This document shows positions 55,945-64,000 of a DNA stretch of 64,000 nt, piece by piece. The stretch spans positions 1-64,000 of the forward strand of contig NZ_JJMW01000015.1 of NCBI RefSeq assembly GCF_000714435.1, read 5' to 3'. A model generated the notes under the pieces. The model was not told the origin of the DNA, searched no databases, and was given only the letters and a program-made list of their open reading frames with translations. The position numbers were made by a program, and so were the translations under genes. Position 1 is the stretch's first letter. Each line of letters begins with the position of its first letter. This stretch comes from Exiguobacterium alkaliphilum 12/1. GTDB lineage: Bacteria; Bacillota; Bacilli; Exiguobacteriales; Exiguobacteriaceae.

Positions 55945-56922
55945 TTAAATTTTAAATCCGTGTGCGGCCGAAGGCGCGTCTAAATATCTTGTGATTTCAT
56001 CGTCGAGCGGCAAGATCGTGATGGAGAAACCATGCATCTCGAGCGATGTCATATAGTTGCCGACGTATTTCCGTTTGAGCGTATAGCCGGCGGCTTCTAA
56101 TTTTTTGGCGACGAAATGATACGTCACGTATAGTTCGGACAGCGGGGTGCCGCCCATTCCGTTGACCATGACGGCCACTTCGCCGGGTTCGACTTCTTGT
56201 TTCAAGTGATCGAGTAAGTCGTCAACGATTGAATCAACGCTCGTCGTCGGTTTGCGCTCGACGCCGCGCTCCCCGTGAATCCCGATGCCAATCTCCATCT
56301 CTTCCTCGTTCAAATCGAAGCCTGGTTTACCGCTCACCGGCATATAACAAGGCTCGACGGCCATCCCCATTGAGCGGACGTGGCTCGCGACTTTCTCAGC
56401 GACGGCTTTCACTTCTTCGAGCGACTTGCCGCTCGCTGCTGCCGCACCGGCGACTTTATGGACGAATACAGTCCCGGCAACACCACGGCGGTCGTCTTTG
56501 TTTGAGATGGCGACATCGTCGGCGACGACGACGTGGTCGACTTTGATCCCTTCGGCGTCAGCGAGTTCGGCCGCGAGTTCGAAGTTCATGACGTCACCGG
56601 CATAGTTTTTCACGACGAGGAGGACACCGTTTCCGCCGTCCGCTGCCTTGATGCCCTCGAGCACCATATCCGGTGTCGGTGAAGTGAACACTTCTCCACA
56701 CACCGCCGCATCGAGCATCCCATCGCCAACATAACCAGCGTGCGCAGGCTCGTGACCGCTTCCGCCGCCTGAGACGAGACCGACTTTTCCAGACTTCGCA
56801 CCATCGGCCCGACAGATGACGTTTACCCCTTCGACACGACCGTACACGTCGGGATGGGCATGGACCATCCCTTCCACCATTTGCGATACGAGCTCATTTG
56901 CTTCACCGATCAGTTTTTTCAC
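55945..56922 (-). CDS. dhaK: Dihydroxyacetone kinase substrate-binding subunit
   Basis: A 325-residue protein that binds dihydroxyacetone covalently through the histidine of GIGIHGERG (about 215-223). GLVSGGGSGHEPAHAGYVG (about 49-67) forms the substrate pocket. It starts at GTG 56922 after AAAGGAGTG and heads the dhaKLM operon. With the PTS genes it makes dihydroxyacetone phosphate using PEP. Confidence 0.96.
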   Translation of the reverse strand: MKKLIGEANELVSQMVEGMVHAHPDVYGRVEGVNVICRADGAKSGKVGLVSGGGSGHEPAHAGYVGDGMLDAAVCGEVFTSPTPDMVLEGIKAADGGNGVLLVVKNYAGDVMNFELAAELADAEGIKVDHVVVADDVAISNKDDRRGVAGTVFVHKVAGAAAASGKSLEEVKAVAEKVASHVRSMGMAVEPCYMPVSGKPGFDLNEEEMEIGIGIHGERGVERKPTTSVDSIVDDLLDHLKQEVEPGEVAVMVNGMGGTPLSELYVTYHFVAKKLEAAGYTLKRKYVGNYMTSLEMHGFSITILPLDDEITRYLDAPSAAHGFKI

Positions 56923-56991
56923 GTGGGATCACTCCTTTTCGATTTAAAAAAGTACCAATTACATTTTTCCACTCTTTCTAGACGTTTAAAC

Positions 56992-57021
56992 AAAAAAAGC
57001 CGGCGAGTGTTCGCCGACTTG
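56992..57021 (-). terminator. Terminator of the PepSY-type gene
   Basis: On the minus strand AAGTCGGCGA pairs with TCGCCGGCTT across ACAC, followed by a T run. Confidence 0.85.
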
Positions 57022-57022
57022 A

Positions 57023-57325
57023 TTACGCATATTCAAGTAGTGCACCAGTCTCTGAATCGACTGTGAACTGGTACGTTTTTTCTTCGTCATTCTCGAGAAC
57101 CGAGATGCCGCCTTTGAAGACGTCATACTCGCGCCCGTCATACGTGTACACTTCTGGTGATGCCGAGATCCATGCCCCTTGGACATGACCTTTGGCAGAA
57201 AATGCGCGTTTCGTGTATTCGAGTGCGTCCTCGGCCGATAAGCTTCGTTCATCCAAAACTTTCTTCGTCATAAGTGCGGCAACGACAGCGACCCCGATTC
57301 CAACTAACCAATACCTTTTCTTCAT
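57023..57325 (-). CDS. ytzB: PepSY-like domain protein with an N-terminal anchor (YtzB-like)
   Basis: A 100-residue protein with an N-terminal membrane or signal segment (about 4-20) and a small alpha/beta domain typical of PepSY-like proteins (LSAEDALEYTKRAF, then FTVDSETGALLEY at the end). PepSY domains are thought to modulate proteases or bind ligands; the role is open. It is divergent from the M42 peptidase, as YtzB and YtoP are neighbours in B. subtilis. Confidence 0.75.
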   Translation of the reverse strand: MKKRYWLVGIGVAVVAALMTKKVLDERSLSAEDALEYTKRAFSAKGHVQGAWISASPEVYTYDGREYDVFKGGISVLENDEEKTYQFTVDSETGALLEYA

Positions 57326-57459
57326 ATGACTACCTCCCTTGAACTATGGCTATCATGTATATCGTACCAAAACCTGTACCCCATTGGAATGAAAAGCATT
57401 CGCATCTCATGAAAACTTCTGTATATAATGGTGGCACAACGGTTGAAGGGATGAGACAG

Positions 57460-58533
57460 ATGAAACAAAAAACGAGAGACTTATTCAAGACGCTGACCGA
57501 GCTGCCGGGGGCACCGGGGTTTGAGTCTGACGTCCGTCAGTTTGTGCGCGACCGCATCACACCGCATGCGGATGAAATCATGACGGACGGCATCGGCTCG
57601 ATTTTCGGAAAACGGACCGGGGACGAGGCGGGACCACGCATCATGGTCGCAGGCCATTTGGATGAGGTCGCGTTCATGGTGACGCGCATTACGGACAACG
57701 GCATGCTATACATACAACCACTCGGCGGCTGGTGGAGCCAAGTGCTCATGGCGCAACGATTCGACATCGTGACAAACGATGGCAAAATCCCTGGCGTCGT
57801 CGCTTCGACACCGCCGCACTTGCTCGGACCGGATGCGATGAATAAACCGATGGACATGAAACAAATGTTCATCGATATCGGTGCCGACTCGAAAGAGGAA
57901 GCGGAATCGTGGGGCGTCCGACCAGGTCTTCCGGCCGTGCCTACGAGCGACTTCACGCCGCTCAAACATCCGAAAAAAATCATGGCGAAAGCGTGGGATA
58001 ACCGATACGGTGTCGGGCTCGCCATCGAGTTGCTCGAGGAGACGACGAAAGCCGACCACCCGAACATCCTCTTCTCAGGAGCGACCGTTCAAGAAGAAGT
58101 CGGCCTTCGCGGTGCGCAGACGGCTGCCGAAATGATTCAACCGGACGTCGCGCTCGTACTCGATGCGTCACCCGCGAATGACGCGTCAGGCAACAAGACG
58201 GAGTTCGGCCAACTCGGGGAAGGGGCGCTTATCCGAATCCTTGACCGCGTCATGGTCATGTCACCGGAAATGCGCGATTTCTTGCTCGATACGGCGTCGG
58301 ACGAGAACATCAAAACGCAATATTTCGTCTCACCAGGCGGGACGGATGCCGGACGGATTCATTTGAGCGGACAAGGGGTGCCGACGGCGGTCATCGGTGT
58401 CGCGGCGCGATACATCCATACGCATGCCTCGATTTTGCATACGGATGATTACGACGCAGCGAAGGCGCTTCTCAAGGCGCTCGTCAAGCGACTCGATCGT
58501 TCGACGATGGAGACGCTGCGCGGCTCACGTTAA
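57460..58533 (+). CDS. ytoP: M42 family glutamyl aminopeptidase (YtoP)
   Basis: A 357-residue metallo-aminopeptidase. Metal ligands are seen in AGHLDEVAFM (about 64-73), AWDNRYG (Asp, about 180), VQEEVGLRG (Glu pair, about 212) and the histidine of YIHTHASI near 320. It resembles FrvX/YtoP. ATG 57460 lies nine bases from AAGGG; ATG 57451 is an alternative. Confidence 0.92.
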   Translation: MKQKTRDLFKTLTELPGAPGFESDVRQFVRDRITPHADEIMTDGIGSIFGKRTGDEAGPRIMVAGHLDEVAFMVTRITDNGMLYIQPLGGWWSQVLMAQRFDIVTNDGKIPGVVASTPPHLLGPDAMNKPMDMKQMFIDIGADSKEEAESWGVRPGLPAVPTSDFTPLKHPKKIMAKAWDNRYGVGLAIELLEETTKADHPNILFSGATVQEEVGLRGAQTAAEMIQPDVALVLDASPANDASGNKTEFGQLGEGALIRILDRVMVMSPEMRDFLLDTASDENIKTQYFVSPGGTDAGRIHLSGQGVPTAVIGVAARYIHTHASILHTDDYDAAKALLKALVKRLDRSTMETLRGSR

Positions 58534-58539
58534 AAGGGG

Positions 58540-58570
58540 AACGTCACTTCTAAAGTGGCGTTTTTTTTAT
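58540..58570 (+). terminator. Terminator of ytoP
   Basis: AACGTCACTT pairs with AAGTGGCGTT around CTA, followed by many T. Confidence 0.85.
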
Positions 58571-58656
58571 TGCTATTTGCCTAGAAACGCTTATACTAAA
58601 AAACGTGTGAAGACATAAACTTTACGACTGACAAGACAATGAAAAGAGGAAGGTCC

Positions 58657-59673
58657 ATGTTAAAGAAGAAAGGCATTACGTTAAGCCCGTCGCTGTATTT
58701 CGTGACGGCGCTCAGTTATATGGCGCTCGGTCTATTCAGCACGCTCATTATCGGGCTGATCATAAAGACGATTGGGGGACAACTGAGTGAGGCGGGAATC
58801 GGTCCGTTCGGTACGACGCTCATCGCCATCGGAGACGTTGCGATCAGCTTGACCGGGCCGGCCATCGGAATCGCCATCGCCTATGCCTTGCAGGCACCGC
58901 CGCTCATCTTGTTCGCCGCGCTCGTCGTCGGGACGTTCGGCTATGAGTTCGGACCGGCCGGAAGCTACGTGGCGACGCTTCTCGCCGTCGAAGTCGCAAA
59001 ACTCGTCTCGAAATCGACGAAACTCGATATTCTCGTGACCCCGTTCACGACGATCGCTGTCGGCTATATGAGCGCGACGTATATCGGAAAGTATGTCGGT
59101 CTATTCATGACGCAGCTCGGGACGTGGATTGAATGGGGGACGGAACAACAGCCGCTGTTCATGGGGGTCGTCGTTGCCACACTCATGGGACTCGCATTGA
59201 CGGCGCCGATTTCGAGTGCGGCCATCGCCCTCATGCTCGGTTTGAGTGGAATCGCCGCTGGGGCCGCCACCGTCGGATGTGCCGCTCAAATGATCGGCTT
59301 TGCCGTCACTAGTTATCGGGATAACGGTATCGGCGGGGCCGTTGCCCAAGGGATTGGCACGTCGATGCTCCAAGTCGGAAACATTGTCAAAAATCCATGG
59401 ATTCTTTTGCCACCGACGCTCGCTGGAGCCGTGCTCGCACCAATCGCCATCTTATTGTTCGAACTTGAAAGCGTCGCGGCGGGCGCAGGGATGGGGACGA
59501 GTGGCCTTGTCGGACCAATCGTGATGCTCGAGACGATGGGATTCAGTTGGCATACGGTCATCGTCGTCGCAGGCTTCCTGTTCGTCGGACCGGCGCTTCT
59601 CAGCTTTGCGGTTTATCAAGTGCTCACTCGTATGAACCGAATCCGGCCGAACGATATGAAAATCGAATATTGA
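58657..59673 (+). CDS. PTS_EIIC_2 family membrane protein (PfoR-like)
   Basis: A 338-residue protein with about nine to ten hydrophobic helices. The family includes PfoR, a regulator of perfringolysin in Clostridium, and resembles sugar-PTS IIC channels without attached IIA or IIB domains. Glycine-rich segments such as GLSGIAAGAATVG and MGTSGLVGPIVM are typical. Whether it transports or regulates is unknown. ATG 58657 follows AGAGGAAGG. Confidence 0.8.
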   Translation: MLKKKGITLSPSLYFVTALSYMALGLFSTLIIGLIIKTIGGQLSEAGIGPFGTTLIAIGDVAISLTGPAIGIAIAYALQAPPLILFAALVVGTFGYEFGPAGSYVATLLAVEVAKLVSKSTKLDILVTPFTTIAVGYMSATYIGKYVGLFMTQLGTWIEWGTEQQPLFMGVVVATLMGLALTAPISSAAIALMLGLSGIAAGAATVGCAAQMIGFAVTSYRDNGIGGAVAQGIGTSMLQVGNIVKNPWILLPPTLAGAVLAPIAILLFELESVAAGAGMGTSGLVGPIVMLETMGFSWHTVIVVAGFLFVGPALLSFAVYQVLTRMNRIRPNDMKIEY

Positions 59674-59679
59674 GCACAA

Positions 59680-59712
59680 AAAAAGCGTTTCTTGAGCAGA
59701 AACGCTTTTTAG
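59680..59712. terminator. Bidirectional terminator
   Basis: AAAAAGCGTTTC pairs with GAAACGCTTTTT between convergent genes. Confidence 0.9.
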
Positions 59713-60041
59713 ATTCCAAAAAATTGCCGAACCGCCTCGACCGTCTCGCGGGGCACACGAAAGCTCGCTAAGAAGAGGGCGAGGAGCAAAACGTAGACGG
59801 GGATGAGGAACCGTTTCCGAACGATTGGTAAATAACGGGCCGCCTTTTTGAACGCCTTCTCGACAACGTAAATGACCGCGAAGCCGACGACGAGCCATAT
59901 TAAAATCTCGGTCCGACTCTTGTCCGTATCGATGAACAAATAGCCGTAACGGAGTATGGCGAGCATACCGACGACGCCGACGAGTTGCTCGAGCGGATGT
60001 TTCATTTCCGGGTTCAATTGTTCCCGCGTCCATTTAGTCAT
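59709..60041 (-). CDS. Small membrane protein (YtpI-like position)
   Basis: A 110-residue protein with three hydrophobic segments (about 17-36, 45-60 and 80-95) and basic connecting loops. Its place next to ytpP matches YtpI in B. subtilis, but sequence evidence for the name is thin. The ATG follows AAAGGTGA. Confidence 0.6.
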   Translation of the reverse strand: MTKWTREQLNPEMKHPLEQLVGVVGMLAILRYGYLFIDTDKSRTEILIWLVVGFAVIYVVEKAFKKAARYLPIVRKRFLIPVYVLLLALFLASFRVPRETVEAVRQFFGI

Positions 60042-60156
60042 ATCGTCACCTTTTTCTAATAGTCTTCGCCCTCGATTATAGCAAAACGTGAGAGCGGAAT
60101 GTAAGAACGGACATATGCTATCATGAATGAGGAAAAAAGAACAGGAGTGGTGAAAA

Positions 60157-60468
60157 ATGAATCAATTGACATCTTTAGAACAGTATACGAATGCGAAACA
60201 AGAAAAGAGCGTCTTCATGTTCTCGGCGACATGGTGTGGCGATTGTCGTTTCCTCGACCCGTTCATGCCGGAGATTGAAGCAAAATTCTCCGATTGGACG
60301 TTCTATTACGTCGACCGCGACGAATGGATGGAACTCGCACAAGAGCATGACATCTTCGGGATTCCAAGTTTTGTCGCTTTCAACAACGGGCAAGAGGTCG
60401 ATCGTTACGTCGGCCGTGAACGGAAGACACCGGAACAGGTCGAAGCGTTCTTGAACGGATTAGGGTGA
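60157..60468 (+). CDS. ytpP: Thioredoxin-like protein (YtpP)
   Basis: A 103-residue thioredoxin-fold protein with the redox motif WCGDC (about 28-32) in place of the usual WCGPC, and the cis-proline in FGIPSF (about 70). B. subtilis YtpP is a thioredoxin-like bacillithiol-related candidate. It is first gene of the ytpP-ytpQ-ytpR series. Confidence 0.9.
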   Translation: MNQLTSLEQYTNAKQEKSVFMFSATWCGDCRFLDPFMPEIEAKFSDWTFYYVDRDEWMELAQEHDIFGIPSFVAFNNGQEVDRYVGRERKTPEQVEAFLNGLG

Positions 60469-60472
60469 TCCC

Positions 60473-61267
60473 ATGGAACGGAATGAACTGAGACGACACA
60501 TCAAACGTCATTTCGCGGAAGGGTACCGGACGTCTTATGATCGCGAGAACGAAGTGCTCCGCATTGAACGGACGAGCGATCGCGTCGGCGTCAACATCCG
60601 ACTTGCCCCACTCGTCGCGAAAGCAAAAGTGCGTGGCGTCGTCGCCATCGAGGAAGTCGTCGAATACATTCAAACGGCCCTCGCGGCAGATGAGTCGGTC
60701 ACGCTGATTGGTAATGAGAAAAACATCTATCCGGTCATCCGGGCCGCCTCGTTCGCGAAAGAGACGAAACAAGGCGAGGCGCTCGTCACAACACCGCATA
60801 CGGCCGAAACGGCAATCTTTTATGCCCTCGATTTCGGGAACGGATATCGTTTGATTGAAGAGCGCCATTTGACGGAATCGATGACGCGCAAGCGTCTTGA
60901 GGACATCGCGCGTGACAACGTCATGACGTTGCCGACCGAGTTGAAACGAGACGAGGTTGCCGGGAATACGTTTTATTTCTTGGCAGCCCGTGACGGGTAC
61001 GAGGCGTCTCGAATCTTGAACGATGATTTTTTACGGGTCATGGAGCGACGGATGGAGGGGGACATGCTCGTCGGTGTCCCGCACCAAGACGTGTTGATCA
61101 TCGCTGACATTCAAAATGATGCCGGCTACGATGCGATGCAACAGCTCATGTTCGACTTTTTCACGAACGGACGCATCCCCGTCACGGCGCTCGCGTTCCA
61201 TTATGAGGCCGGGACACTCGAACCAATTTTCATTGTTGGAAAAAAGAACCCACCAACCGACGCATAA
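60473..61267 (+). CDS. ytpQ: DUF1444 protein (YtpQ)
   Basis: A 264-residue cytoplasmic protein of the DUF1444 family, four bases after ytpP. It has no membrane segment. Notable stretches are VRGVVAIEEVVEYI (about 58) and LIIADIQND near 205. Its role is not known; the conserved ytpP-ytpQ-ytpR order supports the name. Confidence 0.85.
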   Translation: MERNELRRHIKRHFAEGYRTSYDRENEVLRIERTSDRVGVNIRLAPLVAKAKVRGVVAIEEVVEYIQTALAADESVTLIGNEKNIYPVIRAASFAKETKQGEALVTTPHTAETAIFYALDFGNGYRLIEERHLTESMTRKRLEDIARDNVMTLPTELKRDEVAGNTFYFLAARDGYEASRILNDDFLRVMERRMEGDMLVGVPHQDVLIIADIQNDAGYDAMQQLMFDFFTNGRIPVTALAFHYEAGTLEPIFIVGKKNPPTDA

Positions 61268-61315
61268 TCTGCTAAACTATGTGTGTCTAGTTTGAAAGAA
61301 GGGGCGTATTTACGT

Positions 61316-61936
61316 ATGCAAATCAATGCTTTTTATAACCGTCAAGGAATCGGCGATGTGCTCATGGTGTTATTGAGAGAAGGCGATCGTCATCGCCAAA
61401 TCGTCGAACGGAAAGACGATGTCGCCATCGTCAAGTCGACAAATGGAAAAGTGAACGGATACAACATTTTCAATGCGAGCAATTACTTTAACGTGGCCGA
61501 CTGGCACGGGCCGGTCGAATTGACGGCAGAACTGATTGAAACGCTCGGTGTCATCTTGCGCAAGCAAAACATCGAGGCCGATCTTTCTGGCGTCGATTTC
61601 ACGCCGAAGTTTGTCGTCGGGTACGTCGAATCGGCAGAGAAACACCCGGATGCGGATAAATTGTCGATATGCCAAGTCGAGACCGACCAAGGGACCGTCC
61701 AAATCGTCTGTGGCGCCCCAAACGTCGCGACCGGACAAAAAGTCGTCGTCGCCAAGCCGGGAGCGGTCATGCCGTCAGGGTTGATCATTCGTCCGTCTAA
61801 ACTTCGTGGTGAGTCGTCACAGGGAATGATTTGTTCGGCCCGCGAACTCAATTTGCCTGACGCACCGCAAGAAAAAGGGATTTTAGTATTAGATGACGAA
61901 TATGAAGTAGGGAAAGCATTTGAAATCGGTCGCTAA
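61316..61936 (+). CDS. ytpR: tRNA-binding domain protein (YtpR)
   Basis: A 206-residue protein with an N-terminal DUF4479-like region (about 1-85) and a C-terminal EMAP/tRNA-binding OB domain (about 100-200, VGYVESAEKHPDADKL through RELNLPD). It is homologous to the start of the phenylalanyl-tRNA synthetase beta chain without the catalytic parts. The role is unclear. ATG 61316 is chosen over an earlier in-frame start in the non-coding region. Confidence 0.9.
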   Translation: MQINAFYNRQGIGDVLMVLLREGDRHRQIVERKDDVAIVKSTNGKVNGYNIFNASNYFNVADWHGPVELTAELIETLGVILRKQNIEADLSGVDFTPKFVVGYVESAEKHPDADKLSICQVETDQGTVQIVCGAPNVATGQKVVVAKPGAVMPSGLIIRPSKLRGESSQGMICSARELNLPDAPQEKGILVLDDEYEVGKAFEIGR

Positions 61937-61956
61937 ACTCGACCGATTTTTTGCTA
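61921..61956 (+). terminator. Terminator of ytpR
   Basis: AATCGGTCG pairs with CGACCGATT around TAAACT, followed by TTTTTT. It overlaps the end of the ytpR gene. Confidence 0.85.
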
Positions 61957-61989
61957 AATAGGATTGAGTGAAAAAGCGAGGAATCGAGT

Positions 61990-62883
61990 ATGGATGCATA
62001 TGAACGTTCATTAAAACAACAGGCCGAGCGTATTCGCCGGGAATTGTCCCAAGAAGGAAAAAAGGCGGTGCCGGTCCCGAAAGTCGAGACACCAGAAGAG
62101 TTCATCCCGTCGGACGTCCCGTCACCGATTTACGGCTACGCGCGTCCGAAACCGAAAATCAATTTGCCATCTGAACATTCGCCGGAGACACGCTCCGATT
62201 TGAACGCTGATTCAAAATATGTGGAAGAGGCATCGACAGCAGAACCGTTCGTACCAGAGGCGACCGAGGAAACGGTAAATCGGGCCGAGCTGTTCCACGG
62301 GGCGCAATCGCCCCCAGTCGTCTCGGAGACGGTCGAAGAGGAGACAGAGACGGAAGAGTCGGTCGATGAAACGGTAGACGTCGAACGTGACTTGGCAGTC
62401 GAGCCAGAAGCTGCGCCGGAGACATTGGTTGAAGTGCCGGCGAACGAGGTCACGATTTCCCCGGAAATTGAAGAACCGACCTTCGATGCTACGCAAGGAG
62501 AGCCAGTTGACGAGATTGAGGAGAAGACGGGTCTTGGCGACGTATCCATCCTTGAAGGCGGATTTGCTTCGGTATTTATGGGGTCGACTGAGTTATCACC
62601 TTCAAAAGTCGTCATCCGTGACGAGAAAGAGGCCGCGTCATCCGAACCGATCAACGTCGAGGAAACTTCTGTTGAACAAGTCGCACCGATTGTCGAGGAT
62701 GTTGCAAAGACATTACAGACCGACACCGAGCAGACTGTAGTAGAAGATGGAGCGGAACTGACGCCTGCTGTTAGCGTATCCTACAAAGCAGAAGGCCCGC
62801 CGCTGAACGTCATGATGACACCGCAAGACCGAATGGCGATGTATCGCAAGCGGCGTCTCGATCAAAAAAACAATAATCTGTAA
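61990..62883 (+). CDS. Acidic, low-complexity protein at the sftA locus (no motor domain)
   Basis: A 297-residue protein, dominated by Glu, Thr, Val and Ser from about 80 to 260, with basic short ends. In B. subtilis this position between ytpR and murC is held by sftA (ytpS), a DNA translocase of about 950 residues with an acidic linker before its FtsK-type motor. Here there is no Walker A motif. The conserved-looking C-terminal PPLNVMMTPQDRMAMYRKRR resembles, as I recall, a motif at the linker-motor junction. It may be a reduced SftA or an unrelated replacement. AGCGAGGA precedes the start. Confidence 0.6.
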   Translation: MDAYERSLKQQAERIRRELSQEGKKAVPVPKVETPEEFIPSDVPSPIYGYARPKPKINLPSEHSPETRSDLNADSKYVEEASTAEPFVPEATEETVNRAELFHGAQSPPVVSETVEEETETEESVDETVDVERDLAVEPEAAPETLVEVPANEVTISPEIEEPTFDATQGEPVDEIEEKTGLGDVSILEGGFASVFMGSTELSPSKVVIRDEKEAASSEPINVEETSVEQVAPIVEDVAKTLQTDTEQTVVEDGAELTPAVSVSYKAEGPPLNVMMTPQDRMAMYRKRRLDQKNNNL

Positions 62884-62970
62884 TAGCATGACACCTAGAG
62901 TTTTGCTATAATGACAAAGGTTTGTCGCATTTTTTCGCAAACCGCAATGAATTAGGGGGGCTATTTACAG

Positions 62971-64000
62971 ATGAACCGTTATCACTTCGTCGGAATTAAA
63001 GGAACGGGCATGAGTCCTTTAGCGCAAATTTTAAATGATATGAATAATGAAGTCCGAGGCTCGGACGTTGAAAAAGCATTTTTTACTGAAGAAGCATTGA
63101 ATCGCAAAGGAATCGAGATCCTGCCGTTTGATCCTGAAAATATTACAGAAGGTCAAATCGTCGTGCAAGGGAACGCGTTCACTGACGACCATCCTGAAGT
63201 CGTCCGGGCGCGCGAGCTCGGATTGACGATCTATAAATATTACGAGTTCCTCGGTGAACTCGCGGATCATTACACGAGCGTGGCCATCACCGGCTCACAC
63301 GGGAAGACATCGACGACAGGTCTGTTGGCCCACGTCATGCGCGGCATCGAACCGACGTCGTTCTTGATTGGCGACGGGACGGGCGAAGGGGTCGAAGACT
63401 CTAAAAACTTCGTTTTCGAAGCGTGCGAATACAAGCGCCACTTCCTATATTATCGTCCTGACTATGCCATCATGACGAATATCGACTTTGACCATTCGGA
63501 CTATTTCTCTGGACTCGATGATGTCATTGACGCGTTCCAAGAGATGGCGAAACAAGTCAAAAAAGGAATCATCGCATGTGGAGATGATGAGAATCTCCAA
63601 CACATTCAAGCAAACGTACCAATTGTGTATTACGGATTCGGTGCGCACAACGATTTCCGGGCTGAAAACGTTGAATCGACCGATCGCGGCACGACGTTTG
63701 ACGTGTTCCTACGGGACGACTTCTACGGTACGTTCCGCATCCCGGGTTACGGTAACCATAGCGTCTTGAACGCGCTCGCTGTCATCGCGACGTGCGACTA
63801 CGAGAACTTGCCAAAAGAGCTCGTCAAAGATCGCCTCGAGACGTTCAATGGCGTAAAACGTCGCTTTAGCGAATCGACGCTCGGGAATCAAGTGCTTGTC
63901 GATGACTACGCGCATCACCCGCGGGAGATTAGTGCGACCGTCGAAGCAGCTCGCAAGAAGTACGCGGGCCGTGAGGTCGTGGCTGTATTCCAACCGCACA
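62971..64000 (+). CDS. murC: UDP-N-acetylmuramate-L-alanine ligase, 5' part
   Basis: The first 343 codons of MurC, open through the window end. The N-terminal Rossmann domain ([14 protein letters not shown]) and the ATP loop GSHGKTSTT (about 110) are clear. MurC adds L-alanine to UDP-MurNAc in the cytoplasm, the first peptide step of peptidoglycan. ATG 62971 follows TTAGGGGGG. The 3' end, about 95 residues, lies outside. Confidence 0.96.
   Translation, partial: MNRYHFVGIKGTGMSPLAQILNDMNNEVRGSDVEKAFFTEEALNRKGIEILPFDPENITEGQIVVQGNAFTDDHPEVVRARELGLTIYKYYEFLGELADHYTSVAITGSHGKTSTTGLLAHVMRGIEPTSFLIGDGTGEGVEDSKNFVFEACEYKRHFLYYRPDYAIMTNIDFDHSDYFSGLDDVIDAFQEMAKQVKKGIIACGDDENLQHIQANVPIVYYGFGAHNDFRAENVESTDRGTTFDVFLRDDFYGTFRIPGYGNHSVLNALAVIATCDYENLPKELVKDRLETFNGVKRRFSESTLGNQVLVDDYAHHPREISATVEAARKKYAGREVVAVFQPH

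Noticed and set aside
1-64000. CRISPR arrays, prophage, insertion sequences, rRNA and tRNA genes
   Set aside because: No spaced direct-repeat array, transposase, integrase, phage structural gene or RNA-gene signature was found on either strand.

Overview
The window is a chromosomal segment of a low-to-moderate GC Gram-positive bacterium (Bacillota, Bacillales). Almost every recognisable gene has a Bacillus subtilis counterpart, and the order follows the B. subtilis yug and ytk-ytp blocks. The best genus guess is Exiguobacterium. The support is a microbial rhodopsin at 36456-37211 that matches, from memory, the Exiguobacterium sibiricum rhodopsin nearly residue for residue, including its unusual lysine at the proton-donor position. 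I see no rRNA or tRNA genes, CRISPR arrays, transposases, integrases or phage genes, and no clear island of foreign composition.

Layout. 1-7.1 kb: a yuiB-like membrane protein, then a glucose PTS block of glcT antiterminator, RAT/terminator leader, ptsG encoding IICB, a second permease encoding IICBA, and ptsI on the opposite strand with a long leader but no ptsH. 7.3-13.7 kb: leucyl aminopeptidase, a small membrane protein, a DUF429 protein, an AI-2E family exporter, a MazG-like protein and a cell-wall amidase with six SH3 repeats. 13.7-13.83 kb: an intergenic palindromic repeat whose end also forms the first 28 bases of the window. 13.8-17.7 kb: a class I ribonucleotide reductase operon (nrdE, flavodoxin, nrdF) under two NrdR boxes. 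18.1-25.3 kb: the yug-like block (yugE, Nfu-N, glycosyltransferase, alaR-alaT, an orphan amine N-hydroxylase, yugI, a Gfo/Idh oxidoreductase, yugJ). 25.4-35 kb: pgi, ytkD, ytmA, pckA, metK with a SAM riboswitch, and ytqAB. 35-40 kb: MFS transporter yttB, the rhodopsin gene with an in-frame amber codon, and leuS with a T-box leader. 40-54 kb: envelope proteins, ytfP, ytgP, a pseudouridine synthase, ytzE, pepV, a second MFS transporter, thpR, a ytlQ-like gene, pullulanase amyX, ytmP, a 36-residue membrane peptide gene and trmB. 54.1-57 kb: a membrane protein, a 303-bp structured non-coding segment and the dihydroxyacetone kinase operon dhaKLM. 57-64 kb: ytzB, ytoP, a PfoR-like PTS-IIC protein, a ytpI-like gene, ytpP, ytpQ, ytpR, an acidic protein where B. 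subtilis has the sftA translocase, and the 5' part of murC.

How the genes work together. Central carbon metabolism dominates: PTS glucose uptake, pgi, pckA, dhaKLM and pullulanase. Candidate cre sites lie at ptsG, the second permease and pckA. Three classical RNA switches are clear: the RAT at ptsG, the S-box at metK and a Leu T-box at leuS. The most notable anomalies are the amber codon in an otherwise intact rhodopsin gene, a dhaM gene whose only plausible start is AUC, the structured 303-bp element beside dhaM, the palindromic repeat family, and the apparent loss of the motor part of sftA.
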